64,000 nucleotides of DNA from Lautropia sp. (lineage in GTDB: Bacteria > Pseudomonadota > Gammaproteobacteria > Burkholderiales > Burkholderiaceae_E), in the NCBI GenBank assembly GCA_030527825.1, contig JAUNAC010000001.1:1385891-1449890 (forward strand), written 5' to 3'. The notes beneath the pieces are model-generated. The model searched no databases, was not told the origin of the DNA, and saw only the letters and a list, made by a program, of their open reading frames with translations. The stretch's first letter is position 1. Each line of letters starts with the position of its first letter. Position numbers and translations under genes: made by a program. This document shows positions 52,811 to 61,702 of the stretch, piece by piece.

Positions 52811-55032
52811 AAACCATGTCGTTTAATGGCCGCACCATGCGGGAGGCGATTGCTCTCGCCAAGGCCAAATTTGGTAGTGACATTGAGATCCTTGACAGCG
52901 GGATGTCTGGTGATGAGGTGCAGGTTACAGTGATAGTGCCGCTGGCAAGGTCAGAGCGAAAGCGCAGGGCGATTGCGAAGGTGTCTGCATGCATTACCGC
53001 TAGAAATGATGTGTCCAGTAGAGAAAAATCTGGAGATGGTGGGTCTCGTGTTGTCAACCCAGATATTGATCCGGTTCAGGTTGTCTCTGAAAGAGGCAAG
53101 GAACCTCATAAATCTTCAGTACCTGAAGAGGTATCCGAGGCGTTGCGGAGTTTTGAGAAAAGTGCTCTGGACAGCAATGTAAGCCGAAATAGCAGAAGTG
53201 TTATCGGCAAGGCAGATAAAAATAGAATTGTGCATCACAAGAACGCTCCTGGCGCAGAAACGACCAGGAAAGACAAACGACGGGCAGTGCGAGCACGTTC
53301 GTCAGGACATGTGGCGGCTTCCACAAGTGAAACGGAAAAGATTTCACAGCAGGAGGCAAGCAGCATCTCCTTGACTACACATGGCCCAGAGAAAGTAGTC
53401 AAGGATGCTGCAGAAGCGGGAGTAAACGTGGTAAAGCCTGCAGTGGTAACGTCCACGAGTCTAGAGGCGGCTAATGATGACCTAGTGACTGTTTCGACTG
53501 AGCATGTGCAGACCGGCAAGGCGGAGCCAGTGTGTCACGGCGACTCGCAGACGGGTAGTACACTGGAATTTCAGCGTCTTCGGCAGGAGCGAATGGCATC
53601 AGTCCTGACCGAGGCTGCCCCCAGAAGCGAGCACAGTGCTGATCTCGGTGGTGTTGCGAAAACTGGCAAGGCGAGCCGAACAGGAGAGGCGATCAAGCTG
53701 GAGACAGACGAAAAACAGGCCAGTGCCACTATCGATCTGAGGTCATATCGTTCCGGTAGTGAAGTACCACAAGAAAGCCTTTGTACTCATGTAGATTCCA
53801 GTACCAGCATTTTGTCAAGTGGTACGGCAATTACATACGATGGTGCTATTTCCAGAATTGTCAATGTTCTTCATACGGCCAAAAAAAAACTTGGACTTGG
53901 ACGTCGCAGACGTATATGGGATGTCACTCAGAACGTCTCGCTAGAGGCTGTTTCAGGTTCAGTAAACCCGACTCTGTCTGGTCGGGTCAGTATTCAAGAA
54001 GGAAGAATCGACGGATTTGTGCGGGCAGAACCCTTGCCCCTCGCATCTATTCTAGACAGCCGGCAGCAACTGTCATGGCCAGATCTGTCCGCTGATTTAC
54101 ACGCCGATACGGCAGCTGCATTGCCAGCTGAACGGATGTCAGGGATCGGTTGGTTCGAAGAGATGCGTCGTAGACCTGCTCAAATGCGTTTGATCAGAAA
54201 CTTGCTGAAGAATGGATTTTCTCCATTGCTGAGCAGGACATTGGTTGAATTATTGCCAGCAGAATTTGGTGAGGTTCAGTCAGATGAGTGGCTTCGACAG
54301 ATGTTGATACGTGCACTGTCGTCTATCAGCCTGGATTCAGGAATGGATGCAGGGGCATCCGAAACTGTGTTCGACAAGGGGGGAATATATGCACTTGTCG
54401 GACCGACGGGGGTTGGAAAGACCACGAGCATTGCAAAAATTGCGGCCCATCATGTTCTGAAATATGGTCCTCGCTCCCTCGCGTTAATTACTGCAGATAT
54501 ATACAGAATTGGCGCTCAGGAACAATTGCGTGCTTTTGGACGGATGCTTGGAGTGCCTGTACACGTGGCTCAGGATCGAAATGTTCTGGATAAGCTGTTG
54601 CAGGAACATGAAAGTTGCCGTCTTGTCCTGATAGATACTGCTGGTGTCAGCCAGCGCGATCAGCGAGTGGGTCAATTAACGACGTCTCTGGAATTGGCAC
54701 AGGTTCAGCGGGTGTTGGTGATGAATGCCGCAGCCCAGTCCAGCAGCTATGAAGAAGTCATTGAATCGTTTGGAAAGTCTCGAACATCTGGTGTGTTGAT
54801 TTCAAAAACTGATGAGGCTATCGGGCTTGGGGCGTGCATAGATGCGTTGATACGTCATCGTCTGCCTATTCTTGGCTATACGGATGGTCAGCGCGTACCA
54901 GAAGATTACCATCCAGCTTCATTACTAAGGTTGGCTGACCTTGCGCTTGATGCAAGCGTTGTGTCCCAGTTTCCCGCCTGGCAGATGACAGACAGTGAAT
55001 TGCGCAATATGTTCGAGGGACCAAATGTTTGA
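52807..55032 (+). CDS. flhF: SRP-like GTPase FlhF
   Basis: FlhF is the SRP-family GTPase that controls flagellar placement and number with FlhG. At 741 residues it is much longer than the about 400-500 of typical FlhF. The N-terminal domain (1-60, MKTMSFNGRTMREAIALAKA) is normal. Residues about 70-440 are a low-complexity linker rich in Ser, Thr, Lys, Glu and Ala. The NG GTPase domain follows, with P-loop GPTGVGKT at 532-539, ITADIYRIGAQEQLRAFGR and DTAGVSQRD. The linker DNA is visibly A+T-richer than the flanking genes. Confidence 0.95.
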   Translation: MKTMSFNGRTMREAIALAKAKFGSDIEILDSGMSGDEVQVTVIVPLARSERKRRAIAKVSACITARNDVSSREKSGDGGSRVVNPDIDPVQVVSERGKEPHKSSVPEEVSEALRSFEKSALDSNVSRNSRSVIGKADKNRIVHHKNAPGAETTRKDKRRAVRARSSGHVAASTSETEKISQQEASSISLTTHGPEKVVKDAAEAGVNVVKPAVVTSTSLEAANDDLVTVSTEHVQTGKAEPVCHGDSQTGSTLEFQRLRQERMASVLTEAAPRSEHSADLGGVAKTGKASRTGEAIKLETDEKQASATIDLRSYRSGSEVPQESLCTHVDSSTSILSSGTAITYDGAISRIVNVLHTAKKKLGLGRRRRIWDVTQNVSLEAVSGSVNPTLSGRVSIQEGRIDGFVRAEPLPLASILDSRQQLSWPDLSADLHADTAAALPAERMSGIGWFEEMRRRPAQMRLIRNLLKNGFSPLLSRTLVELLPAEFGEVQSDEWLRQMLIRALSSISLDSGMDAGASETVFDKGGIYALVGPTGVGKTTSIAKIAAHHVLKYGPRSLALITADIYRIGAQEQLRAFGRMLGVPVHVAQDRNVLDKLLQEHESCRLVLIDTAGVSQRDQRVGQLTTSLELAQVQRVLVMNAAAQSSSYEEVIESFGKSRTSGVLISKTDEAIGLGACIDALIRHRLPILGYTDGQRVPEDYHPASLLRLADLALDASVVSQFPAWQMTDSELRNMFEGPNV

Positions 55033-55729
55033 TTTGACCTCAGATCAGGCGTCTGGCCTACGTCGTCTGTTTAGATCTTCCTGCATTCGCATGATACCTG
55101 TTGGAATACTGGTTTCGGATAATGCAGCACAATCTCTTGTTGGTACTCTTTTTCGTAGTGCAGTCGGTCAGTCTGACGACTTGAAAATCATCAATGATCT
55201 ACCACAGATCGGTCGCGATCAAGTCGGAGTCGTTCACGCAACGGCTGGTGCGGGGATCGATCATATGGTTGGGGCGATTCGCAGTGAAGGGGGGAAATTA
55301 TCCGACGCAGAGACAGTTGTGCTGCTATGGATAAGTGATCCGCTAGAAGTTACCAAGTGGGTGAAGGATCAGGGTGGTACACGTGTCCTATTGGTATTGA
55401 GTCAGAAACGTAGTTTGATGACTGAACAATATGCGCGGATTAAGAGTTTTTACTTCGCAACCGGCATAAGACGGTTTGGCGTGGTGTTTTCAGATATCGA
55501 TGATGAACGGTGTGCGCGTGAAAGCTTTTTGACACTTGCTAGTTGCGCTCGCCGATTTCTCAACATTCAGCTGGACGTTGTTGTAGGCAGCTTCAGAGAT
55601 GAAGACGCGTTAAGAATGTGGTCTGGCCTGTCTGTCACTGCCATCTCTCAATATACGTGGTCTTCATTATCAGGGGTTTGGCAAATAGATGGGAGCGAGC
55701 CATTTCAGGAATACGAGGTGAAGCATTGA
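55025..55729 (+). CDS. FlhG-position protein lacking a P-loop
   Basis: The gene lies between flhF and fliA, where FlhG (FleN/YlxH), a MinD-like ATPase that limits flagellar number, is normally found. ATG 55025 follows GAGGGA and overlaps the flhF end. The 234 residues keep the MinD-like C-terminal pattern (LLVLSQKRSLMTEQYARIKS, GIRRFGVVFSDIDDERCARE, ASCARRFLNIQLDVVVGSF). The N-terminal KGGVGKT-type Walker A is absent: the corresponding region reads MIPVGILVSDNAAQSLVGTL. It is either a degenerate FlhG that no longer binds ATP or a distant paralogue. The role is inferred only from position. Confidence 0.65.
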   Translation: MFDLTSDQASGLRRLFRSSCIRMIPVGILVSDNAAQSLVGTLFRSAVGQSDDLKIINDLPQIGRDQVGVVHATAGAGIDHMVGAIRSEGGKLSDAETVVLLWISDPLEVTKWVKDQGGTRVLLVLSQKRSLMTEQYARIKSFYFATGIRRFGVVFSDIDDERCARESFLTLASCARRFLNIQLDVVVGSFRDEDALRMWSGLSVTAISQYTWSSLSGVWQIDGSEPFQEYEVKH

Positions 55730-55746
55730 AACTGGAGGAAAAATCA

Positions 55747-56466
55747 ATGTATACACCGCGTGGCACCCTAGATCGAGACTCGGTTATTGAGCGATATGGA
55801 AAAATGGTGCGCTATATCGCGGTAAAACTTGCTGCCAGGTTGCCGGCCAGCATTGAGCTCGATGATTTGATCCAGGCCGGGATGATTGGTCTGGTCGATG
55901 CGGTTTCCCGTTTTGATTCTTCAGTTGGAGTCCAGTTTGATACCTTTGCCATGCAACGTGTCAAAGGAGCCATGCTAGATGAGCTGAGGCAAGCAGACTG
56001 GATGCCAAGGTCGGTGCGAAAGAGTCAGCGCACAATTGAGAAGGCTATTCATTCAGTTGAGCAGCGGCAGGGCAGGGCGGCCCTGGAGGCGGAAATTGCC
56101 GCTGAAATGAATATTTCCACGGATGAATATTATCGTCTTCTATCTGCAGCCAAAGGGTCACAGATAATTTATCTGGAAGATGTTTTTGGAGATGATGATG
56201 ACGGACGTATTGAGCAGGATATACCAGATGAAGCACATACGCCCGAGCAACGCCTTGCAAGTATTCGTTTTAGAGAAGACCTGGTAAATGCCATTGATGT
56301 CTTGCCGGAGCGTGAGCGTCTGGTCATGAGCCTCTATTATACCGAGGAGCTTACCCTTAAGGAGATAGGGGAAGTTCTAGGTGTCACGGAATCCCGGGTG
56401 TCTCAGTTGCACAGCCAGGCTATTGCCCGACTGAGAGCAAAGTTGAGGGATTGGACACAAGCGTGA
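55747..56466 (+). CDS. fliA: Flagellar sigma factor FliA (sigma-28)
   Basis: FliA directs RNA polymerase to late flagellar promoters and is held inactive by FlgM. ATG 55747 follows GGAGGAAA and gives 239 residues, the same as E. coli FliA. Region 2 includes LDDLIQAGMIGLVDAVSRFD and FDTFAMQRVKGAMLDELRQA. Region 3 has PRSVRKSQRTIEKAI, and region 4 the helix-turn-helix LTLKEIGEVLGVTESRVSQL. The frame is open upstream, but that part is the end of the preceding gene. Its targets here appear to be the TAAA-N15-GCCGATAA type sites. Confidence 0.97.
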   Translation: MYTPRGTLDRDSVIERYGKMVRYIAVKLAARLPASIELDDLIQAGMIGLVDAVSRFDSSVGVQFDTFAMQRVKGAMLDELRQADWMPRSVRKSQRTIEKAIHSVEQRQGRAALEAEIAAEMNISTDEYYRLLSAAKGSQIIYLEDVFGDDDDGRIEQDIPDEAHTPEQRLASIRFREDLVNAIDVLPERERLVMSLYYTEELTLKEIGEVLGVTESRVSQLHSQAIARLRAKLRDWTQA

Positions 56467-56684
56467 TCGTTATTGCTCCTGTGTGTAGCCAGCGTTCTGA
56501 TGATTCGGAAGGTAGCTACCAAACATGAGTCGATGTCCTGATATTTAAGCGCTTTAGATATGCTCATCCATGATGACAGTGGCGAATAGATCACTGTTCA
56601 TTTTCGCATGATTGCGTTGTTATTTGTTGAGTTAATGTCCTGTTATTGGATTTGTAAAGATAGGAAATATCCCTGATTCAGGGA

Positions 56685-56999
56685 TTACCTGCTATAGATT
56701 AGCGGTTGAGTGTTGAAAATAGTTTCCAATGCTCTGCGGTTGTGGTCCGATAGCCTCAGCATGATGGTCCTGTTGTCCAGGAGCATCTGGGCAATCTCAG
56801 CTGTCTTGCGTCTGTCGAGATTGATGGGGGCTGAATCAGCAGTTCGCCGACCCAGTGGCTGCATGTGTTGGAGATGTTTGTTTAGTTCTGCATGGACGGC
56901 GTCCAGCCGTTCCACCGACCCAGACGCCTGACTGCTCAGGGCTGCTTGTTGCCGTTTAAGCAGATCCAGAATGCTATCAAGGTCTGGGGTCTGCATCAT
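56685..56999 (-). CDS. flgN: FlgN-like flagellar export chaperone
   Basis: FlgN chaperones the hook-filament junction proteins FlgK and FlgL. The 104 residues are helical and charged (LDSILDLLKRQQAALSSQ, VHAELNKHLQHMQPLG, KTAEIAQMLLDNRTIMLRLS). This is shorter than E. coli FlgN (138). The assignment comes mainly from size and from overlap (4 bases) with the upstream flgM. It converges with fliA across about 220 bases that hold only a weak 7-pair repeat (56669-56685). Confidence 0.78.
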   Translation of the reverse strand: MMQTPDLDSILDLLKRQQAALSSQASGSVERLDAVHAELNKHLQHMQPLGRRTADSAPINLDRRKTAEIAQMLLDNRTIMLRLSDHNRRALETIFNTQPLIYSR

Positions 57000-57460
57000 G
57001 CCTTGAATGATAGTGTTGAACGGGAATGTTCTTGTATGTGGTATACAGGATCTTCCGCGTCTTTGTTGGAGGTATTGCTGGATGATGATGCAAGCGAATT
57101 TGTAGCGGTTCGGTCATCCGAGGACGGGTCTTCTGGGTATCCTGTCAACGTGCCCAGTAGCTCGGAGGCTTCCTGCAATAGCTTTTCAGCAATTTTTCGG
57201 CTTTCAATGTGATAACGCTTCTCTTCAATAGCCTGCTTGATAGCCTGTACTTTTTCTGACCGGGCAGGGTCGACATTGTCGGAAGTATCGGCTATGAAAC
57301 TGACCCCGGCATCAGAAAGGTGCGTTGTATCGGTCTTCCGGATGGGGGAAACATTGGTTTCAGCACCGGAGAGGGCGGAAGACGCGCCTGCAGTCGCCGT
57401 GTTGATGGGGCGATTCAGCAGTGACACGGTACTGATATAGGGTGTCTTTCCGGTAATCAT
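56996..57460 (-). CDS. flgM: Anti-sigma-28 factor FlgM, with C-terminal extension
   Basis: FlgM inhibits FliA until the hook is complete and then leaves the cell through the flagellar channel. The sigma-binding segment is ARSEKVQAIKQAIEEKRYHI followed by ESRKIAEKLLQEASELLG, near residues 67-104. FlgM usually ends there at about 90-110 residues. Here about 50 more follow, rich in Ser, Asp, Asn and Thr (DDRTATNSLASSSSNTSNKD). The extension is in a clean open frame and ends at the flgN overlap. AAGGAG precedes ATG 57460, and a sigma-28 promoter lies upstream, giving feedback control. Confidence 0.9.
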   Translation of the reverse strand: MITGKTPYISTVSLLNRPINTATAGASSALSGAETNVSPIRKTDTTHLSDAGVSFIADTSDNVDPARSEKVQAIKQAIEEKRYHIESRKIAEKLLQEASELLGTLTGYPEDPSSDDRTATNSLASSSSNTSNKDAEDPVYHIQEHSRSTLSFKA

Positions 57461-57520
57461 GAGGGTAACTCCTTGCCAGTGATTCGATCATGTGACGACA
57501 TGAGACGATCTCTATAGGCG

Positions 57521-57547
57521 TTATCGGACTCCGGAGAGGAAACTTTA
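57521..57547 (-). promoter_or_regulatory. Sigma-28 promoter for flgM-flgN
   Basis: Minus strand: TAAA (57547-57544), 15 bases, TCCGATAA (57528-57521). Only one base differs from the FliA consensus. It lies about 60 bases upstream of flgM and would let FliA raise the level of its own inhibitor. Confidence 0.85.
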
Positions 57548-57564
57548 GGCGAGAAAGACGCCGG

Positions 57565-58362
57565 CTATCGGGAAATTCTCACAGTTTGGTGTTCCACCGT
57601 TCCAGCCAGGACCTTTCCGTTGGGAACCCGGATTCTGACGGTTTGGCCCTCACCGGCGCTGCCGAGGGCGATGCCATCAGTGGCTATTTTATATCCAGGC
57701 CCTTCTGCAATGACCATGACTGTCTGACCTGAGCGGATGCTTGGCGCATCTTGCAGATAGCCGGTCAGAAGAGGTTGTCCAGCGGATACTGATCGTGACA
57801 ACACTTTATTGCTAATGACAGTCTGAGGAGATTCCGGAGGAGATGGGTACGAGGACCAGTCAACTGACTGGATCTTGAAGTCGTCAATGCCTGGTTGACT
57901 GCCGGCTTTGAGAAATCGACGGGCGATCAGCGCCAGTCTTTCAATGTGAACGACAACGGTATGCCATATGGTCCATCCTGCCCCCTGGACGCAGTGTTCT
58001 GAAACATTGATGCGACCCCAGGCATGTTTTCGGTCTGGTAATCGATACTCTGTTCTAGAGCAGGGTTGCAGCCTGGACTTGACAGGCGAACGGATGATTT
58101 CCAGTCTGACCTTGCCTCCGTCTTGATCCTTAAACGTCAGTCTGCTCAGAAGCCATTTTTCCAGGTCGCGGTTAGCTGAGGGGGCGGACGCATTGGAGGA
58201 ATCCGTTGCCGTGGCGCCGGGGTTGGCGACAAGGGGTCCGGCGCTAGGTGATTGGCTGAACGATAGCAAGACCAGAACAATCATGAAGCCAATGGCTCTT
58301 TTCAGTTTGTCCCGTCGATGAGTCAGGAGATGCTGCAGCGCGTGTCTCGTAACAGTGTTCAT
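57565..58362 (-). CDS. flgA: Flagellar P-ring assembly chaperone FlgA
   Basis: FlgA is a periplasmic chaperone for P-ring protein FlgI. ATG 58362 gives 265 residues with a basic N-terminus and a signal segment (about 30-46, GFMIVLVLLSFSQSPSAGP). A Ser/Ala/Asn-rich stretch follows, then the FlgA body. The SAF-like part reads VLSRSVSAGQPLLTGYLQDA, SIRSGQTVMVIAEGPGYKIA and GEGQTVRIRVPNGKVLAGTV. It is divergent from flgB with 173 bases between. Confidence 0.93.
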   Translation of the reverse strand: MNTVTRHALQHLLTHRRDKLKRAIGFMIVLVLLSFSQSPSAGPLVANPGATATDSSNASAPSANRDLEKWLLSRLTFKDQDGGKVRLEIIRSPVKSRLQPCSRTEYRLPDRKHAWGRINVSEHCVQGAGWTIWHTVVVHIERLALIARRFLKAGSQPGIDDFKIQSVDWSSYPSPPESPQTVISNKVLSRSVSAGQPLLTGYLQDAPSIRSGQTVMVIAEGPGYKIATDGIALGSAGEGQTVRIRVPNGKVLAGTVEHQTVRISR

Positions 58363-58535
58363 ACGATAGCCGAGGGTGGAGGCACTGGATGGGTCGTTGC
58401 CTGGGAAGCATAGATATATAGGTGTTTCTGTAACCACCAAGAAGCAGGCGATTTCCCTATTTATTCAACATACCCAGACAGGGACATGAGCTTGAGAATG
58501 CCATGGCTCACATATCGCATACCACGGAGGTCTAT

Positions 58536-58994
58536 ATGTTGGGGTCCATGACAGATGCACTGGAGTTTCATGGCAAGGCGCTGCAATTGCGTGCGACTCG
58601 CCAAGAGGCGATCGCCTCCAATATAGCCAATGCAGACACTCCACATTTCAAGGCAAAAGACTTTGATTTCTCTGCCGCCATGCGTGAGGTGGCGGGCAAG
58701 GACGGTGGGGGTGTTTCCGAGCGGCTGTCGGTGTCGTCATCTGCCGGGGGTCTGCCCACGGTGAGTCTGCACAGAACGCACAGCGGACATCAGCGCCTGG
58801 GTGGTTATGGGATGGGGGAGGGGCGCCCCGGACTGAAGTATGTTCAGCCAGAACAGGCAAGCATGGATGGCAATACGGTTGATCTAAATCGGGAGAGAGC
58901 CGAGTTTTCACAGAACGCTGTGGGTTACGAGGCCAGTCTGAGATTCATCAACAGTCAGATCAAGACAATGATGACCGCGATTCGCGGGGAATGA
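58536..58994 (+). CDS. flgB: Flagellar proximal rod protein FlgB
   Basis: FlgB is a proximal rod subunit exported through the flagellar gate. ATG 58536 has CGGAGG just upstream and gives 152 residues. The signature ASNIANADTPHFKAKDFDF lies near 27-45, and the C-terminal helix near GYEASLRFINSQIKTMMTAI. A Gly/Ser-rich loop separates the two. It is the first gene of the flgB-H operon. Confidence 0.96.
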   Translation: MLGSMTDALEFHGKALQLRATRQEAIASNIANADTPHFKAKDFDFSAAMREVAGKDGGGVSERLSVSSSAGGLPTVSLHRTHSGHQRLGGYGMGEGRPGLKYVQPEQASMDGNTVDLNRERAEFSQNAVGYEASLRFINSQIKTMMTAIRGE

Positions 58995-59009
58995 ACAGGG
59001 AGCTTCTAG

Positions 59010-59459
59010 ATGCCTTCATTGATGAACATTCTTCCGCTGGCAGGAAGTGCATTGTCCGCACAAAGTCAGCGTCTCAATACAGTCGCTTCAAATCTGGCGA
59101 ACGCGGACACCGTGGCCGGCCCGGATGGGCAGGTGTACAAGTCCCGTCAGGTGGTATTCAAGCCGATGGTCATTTCGGATCGTCATGAACTGTCGTCCAT
59201 GAGCAGCGTGGCGGCCGGACATCGCGGGTCTGTGGGTGTTCGGGTGGTGAATGTTGTGGAGGATCAGGCACCTGGCAAGCAGACCTATGATCCGAAAAAT
59301 CCGGCTGCAGATGAATCGGGATACGTAACCCACAGCAATGTGAACGTTGTCGAGGAGATGGTGAACATGATTTCGGCATCCCGCTCCTATCAGAATAACG
59401 TTGAAATGATGAACACGGCCCAGCAGCTTGCATTGAAGACGTTGTCTATTGGCCAATGA
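59010..59459 (+). CDS. flgC: Flagellar proximal rod protein FlgC
   Basis: FlgC is another proximal rod subunit. The 149 residues carry the N-terminal rod motif [20 protein letters not shown] followed by ANADTV. The C-terminal [20 protein letters not shown] is nearly invariant in FlgC. It starts 15 bases after the flgB stop; ATG 59022 is a possible alternative four residues later. Confidence 0.96.
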   Translation: MPSLMNILPLAGSALSAQSQRLNTVASNLANADTVAGPDGQVYKSRQVVFKPMVISDRHELSSMSSVAAGHRGSVGVRVVNVVEDQAPGKQTYDPKNPAADESGYVTHSNVNVVEEMVNMISASRSYQNNVEMMNTAQQLALKTLSIGQ

Positions 59460-59487
59460 CAGTGCAAATGACAACAGGAGAAAGGCG

Positions 59488-60255
59488 ATGCTGAAAAGTT
59501 TGACAGGTGTGATGAGCTGGCCGACTGCCGCTAAAGGTGAAGATCCGTCGAAGAACTTCAAAACTGCTGACGACATGGGGGATGGCGGCGTCAAGGCATC
59601 CGCCGGTTTGATGGATGGAGTTGCGGACAGTGTTGGCAAAACTGACGAAAGTACAGCTGACGGCACTGAAGATAGGTTCCTGAAGCTGCTTGTTGCACAG
59701 ATGCGTAATCAGGATCCGATGAATCCGATGGAGAACGCGGAAGTGACGTCTCAGCTGGCGCAGATCAGCACGGTTCGTGGAATAGAGTCATTGAACAAGT
59801 CAATGGCCAGTTTTACAGCGAGCGCAGCACAGAATACGGCACTTGCCTCCATCAGCATGATCGGCAAGAAAGTGCTGGCGCCCGGTGACAGGTTTGCGCA
59901 TGATTCCTCTGCAAAAGGGGAGGATCGTCTGGGTTTCGAACTGAATGCCAAGGCGAGCAACGTACGTGTTGACCTGCAAAACGACCGGGGGGAGATCATC
60001 TACAGTCAACAAATGAGCAACCTGGATGCCGGTGCTCACAGCCTTGCCTGGGACGGGAAAGATGGAAATGGTCGGGCAGTGGGGAGCGGCATGATGCGTA
60101 TGTCCGTTACAGCAACAGATGATGGGACAGCGGTCGAGTCCAAGACATTGGTGCCGGTGACGGTGACCGGCGTGGCACAGACGAATACTGGCGCCATGCT
60201 GGAGCTTGACCACGCAAAGCCGGTATCGCCGGCAGATGCCCGTCTTATCATTTGA
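59488..60255 (+). CDS. flgD: Hook assembly cap protein FlgD
   Basis: FlgD forms the temporary cap under which hook protein assembles. ATG 59488 follows AGGAGAAAGG and gives 255 residues. The conserved N-terminal core EDRFLKLLVAQMRNQDPMNP and MENAEVTSQLAQISTVRGIE is intact. The C-terminal FlgD Ig-like/Tudor part includes LDAGAHSLAWDGKDGNGRAV. The first about 55 residues are variable. Confidence 0.96.
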   Translation: MLKSLTGVMSWPTAAKGEDPSKNFKTADDMGDGGVKASAGLMDGVADSVGKTDESTADGTEDRFLKLLVAQMRNQDPMNPMENAEVTSQLAQISTVRGIESLNKSMASFTASAAQNTALASISMIGKKVLAPGDRFAHDSSAKGEDRLGFELNAKASNVRVDLQNDRGEIIYSQQMSNLDAGAHSLAWDGKDGNGRAVGSGMMRMSVTATDDGTAVESKTLVPVTVTGVAQTNTGAMLELDHAKPVSPADARLII

Positions 60256-60381
60256 TCAACATGTGGCACATTGCCGTATCGTGCATGCTGTCTGATTTAA
60301 GGTTTCCAATGGTTCGTGTTGTCTGAAAGGGCCACGGGAATTCAATTCAACAGATTGCCATTTTTTTGAGGAGTCTGATCC

Positions 60382-61647
60382 ATGGCATTTCAGCAGGGTC
60401 TGTCCGGCCTGAATGCAGCGGCCCGTCATCTGGACACGATTGGTCATAACGTGGCCAATGCCAGTACGGTAGGTTTTAAGGCATCGCGCGCGGAGTTTGC
60501 CGACGTATATGCAACCACTGTGTATGGTGTTTCTAATGTTTCCCCGGGTATAGGAACAGAGGTTGCGGCGATTGCGCAACAATTTTCGCAGGGGGCGTTG
60601 ACGACCACAAACAACTCGCTCGATCTGGGTATCAATGGTGGCGGTTTTTTCCGATTGTCTGAAAATGGTACGGTGACGTATAGCCGCGAAGGCCAGTTCA
60701 AGCTGGACAAGAGCGGTTATATCGTCAATGCATCCGGCAAGCGGCTCACCGGATATCCGGTTGACAAAAATGGGGTGGTTACCAATGGGACCGCGCTAGA
60801 GCTGAAGCTGGATTCCACAGACATCGCTCCCAAAGCCACTACATCTGCCTCGGTGCGAGTGAATGTTGATGCGCGTTCGGTGAAGCCGGCCAACGCATTT
60901 ACGCTGACGGATGCGAAAACGTATGATGGAGGTACGTCTATCAGTGTTTTCGACTCATTGGGTCGGGAGCACGTGATGGCGATGTACTTCAGAAAAAGTG
61001 GCGAAAACGCCTGGGATGTTCACGGGACACTCGACGGTGAGCTGATGAGCAATGGCGCGGCCATCGGAAAACTCACCTTCAACACCAACGGTACATTGCA
61101 GTCAGCTGCAGCGGCTGGTGCTGGTGCTGGTGGAGGCGGGGGGACCCCGGCTGTCAACACTCAGTTCGATGTCACGGTGGATATGGGTGCTGATGCCGGT
61201 GGAAACCAAAAAATCAGTGTGAATTTTGCGGATACGACCCAGTTCGGGACGAGCTTTACGGTTGCCCACCAGGAGCAGAACGGGAATGGCTCCGGAAAAT
61301 TGGCCGGGTTCTCGGTGGGGCGGGATGGCAGCCTCATGGCCCGCTATACCAACGGACAAACGGTGAGCAGAGGTCGGGTGGCACTCGCCAACTTCACCAA
61401 TCCGCAGGGCTTGCAGCCGCTGGGGGGGAATCAGTGGGGAGAAACGGCTGATTCAGGCGCGCCATTGGTCGGCTCCCCCTCAACGGGAACATTGGGGGTG
61501 ATTCAGTCGGGTGCACTGGAGTCTTCGAACGTCGATCTGACGCAGGAGCTGGTCAACATGATTACGGCACAACGTGTCTATCAGGCCAATGCGCAGACGG
61601 TCAGAACGCATGATCAGTTGTTGCAGACAATCGTCAACCTGCGCTGA
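60382..61647 (+). CDS. flgE: Flagellar hook protein FlgE
   Basis: FlgE polymerises into the hook. The 421 residues show the N-terminal MAFQQGLSGLNAAARHLDTI and NVANASTVGFKASRAEFADV. The central D1/D2 domains contain a Gly/Ala-rich loop (about 243-256). The C-terminal SSNVDLTQELVNMITAQRVY and DQLLQTIVNLR complete the family pattern. GAGGAG precedes ATG 60382. The 126 bases upstream hold no obvious gene or terminator. Confidence 0.97.
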   Translation: MAFQQGLSGLNAAARHLDTIGHNVANASTVGFKASRAEFADVYATTVYGVSNVSPGIGTEVAAIAQQFSQGALTTTNNSLDLGINGGGFFRLSENGTVTYSREGQFKLDKSGYIVNASGKRLTGYPVDKNGVVTNGTALELKLDSTDIAPKATTSASVRVNVDARSVKPANAFTLTDAKTYDGGTSISVFDSLGREHVMAMYFRKSGENAWDVHGTLDGELMSNGAAIGKLTFNTNGTLQSAAAAGAGAGGGGGTPAVNTQFDVTVDMGADAGGNQKISVNFADTTQFGTSFTVAHQEQNGNGSGKLAGFSVGRDGSLMARYTNGQTVSRGRVALANFTNPQGLQPLGGNQWGETADSGAPLVGSPSTGTLGVIQSGALESSNVDLTQELVNMITAQRVYQANAQTVRTHDQLLQTIVNLR

Positions 61648-61702
61648 TTGTGGCGTGAGTAACTGATCTGGCGGTTTCCTGAAGTTGTCCAAGGAGTGAA
61701 AT

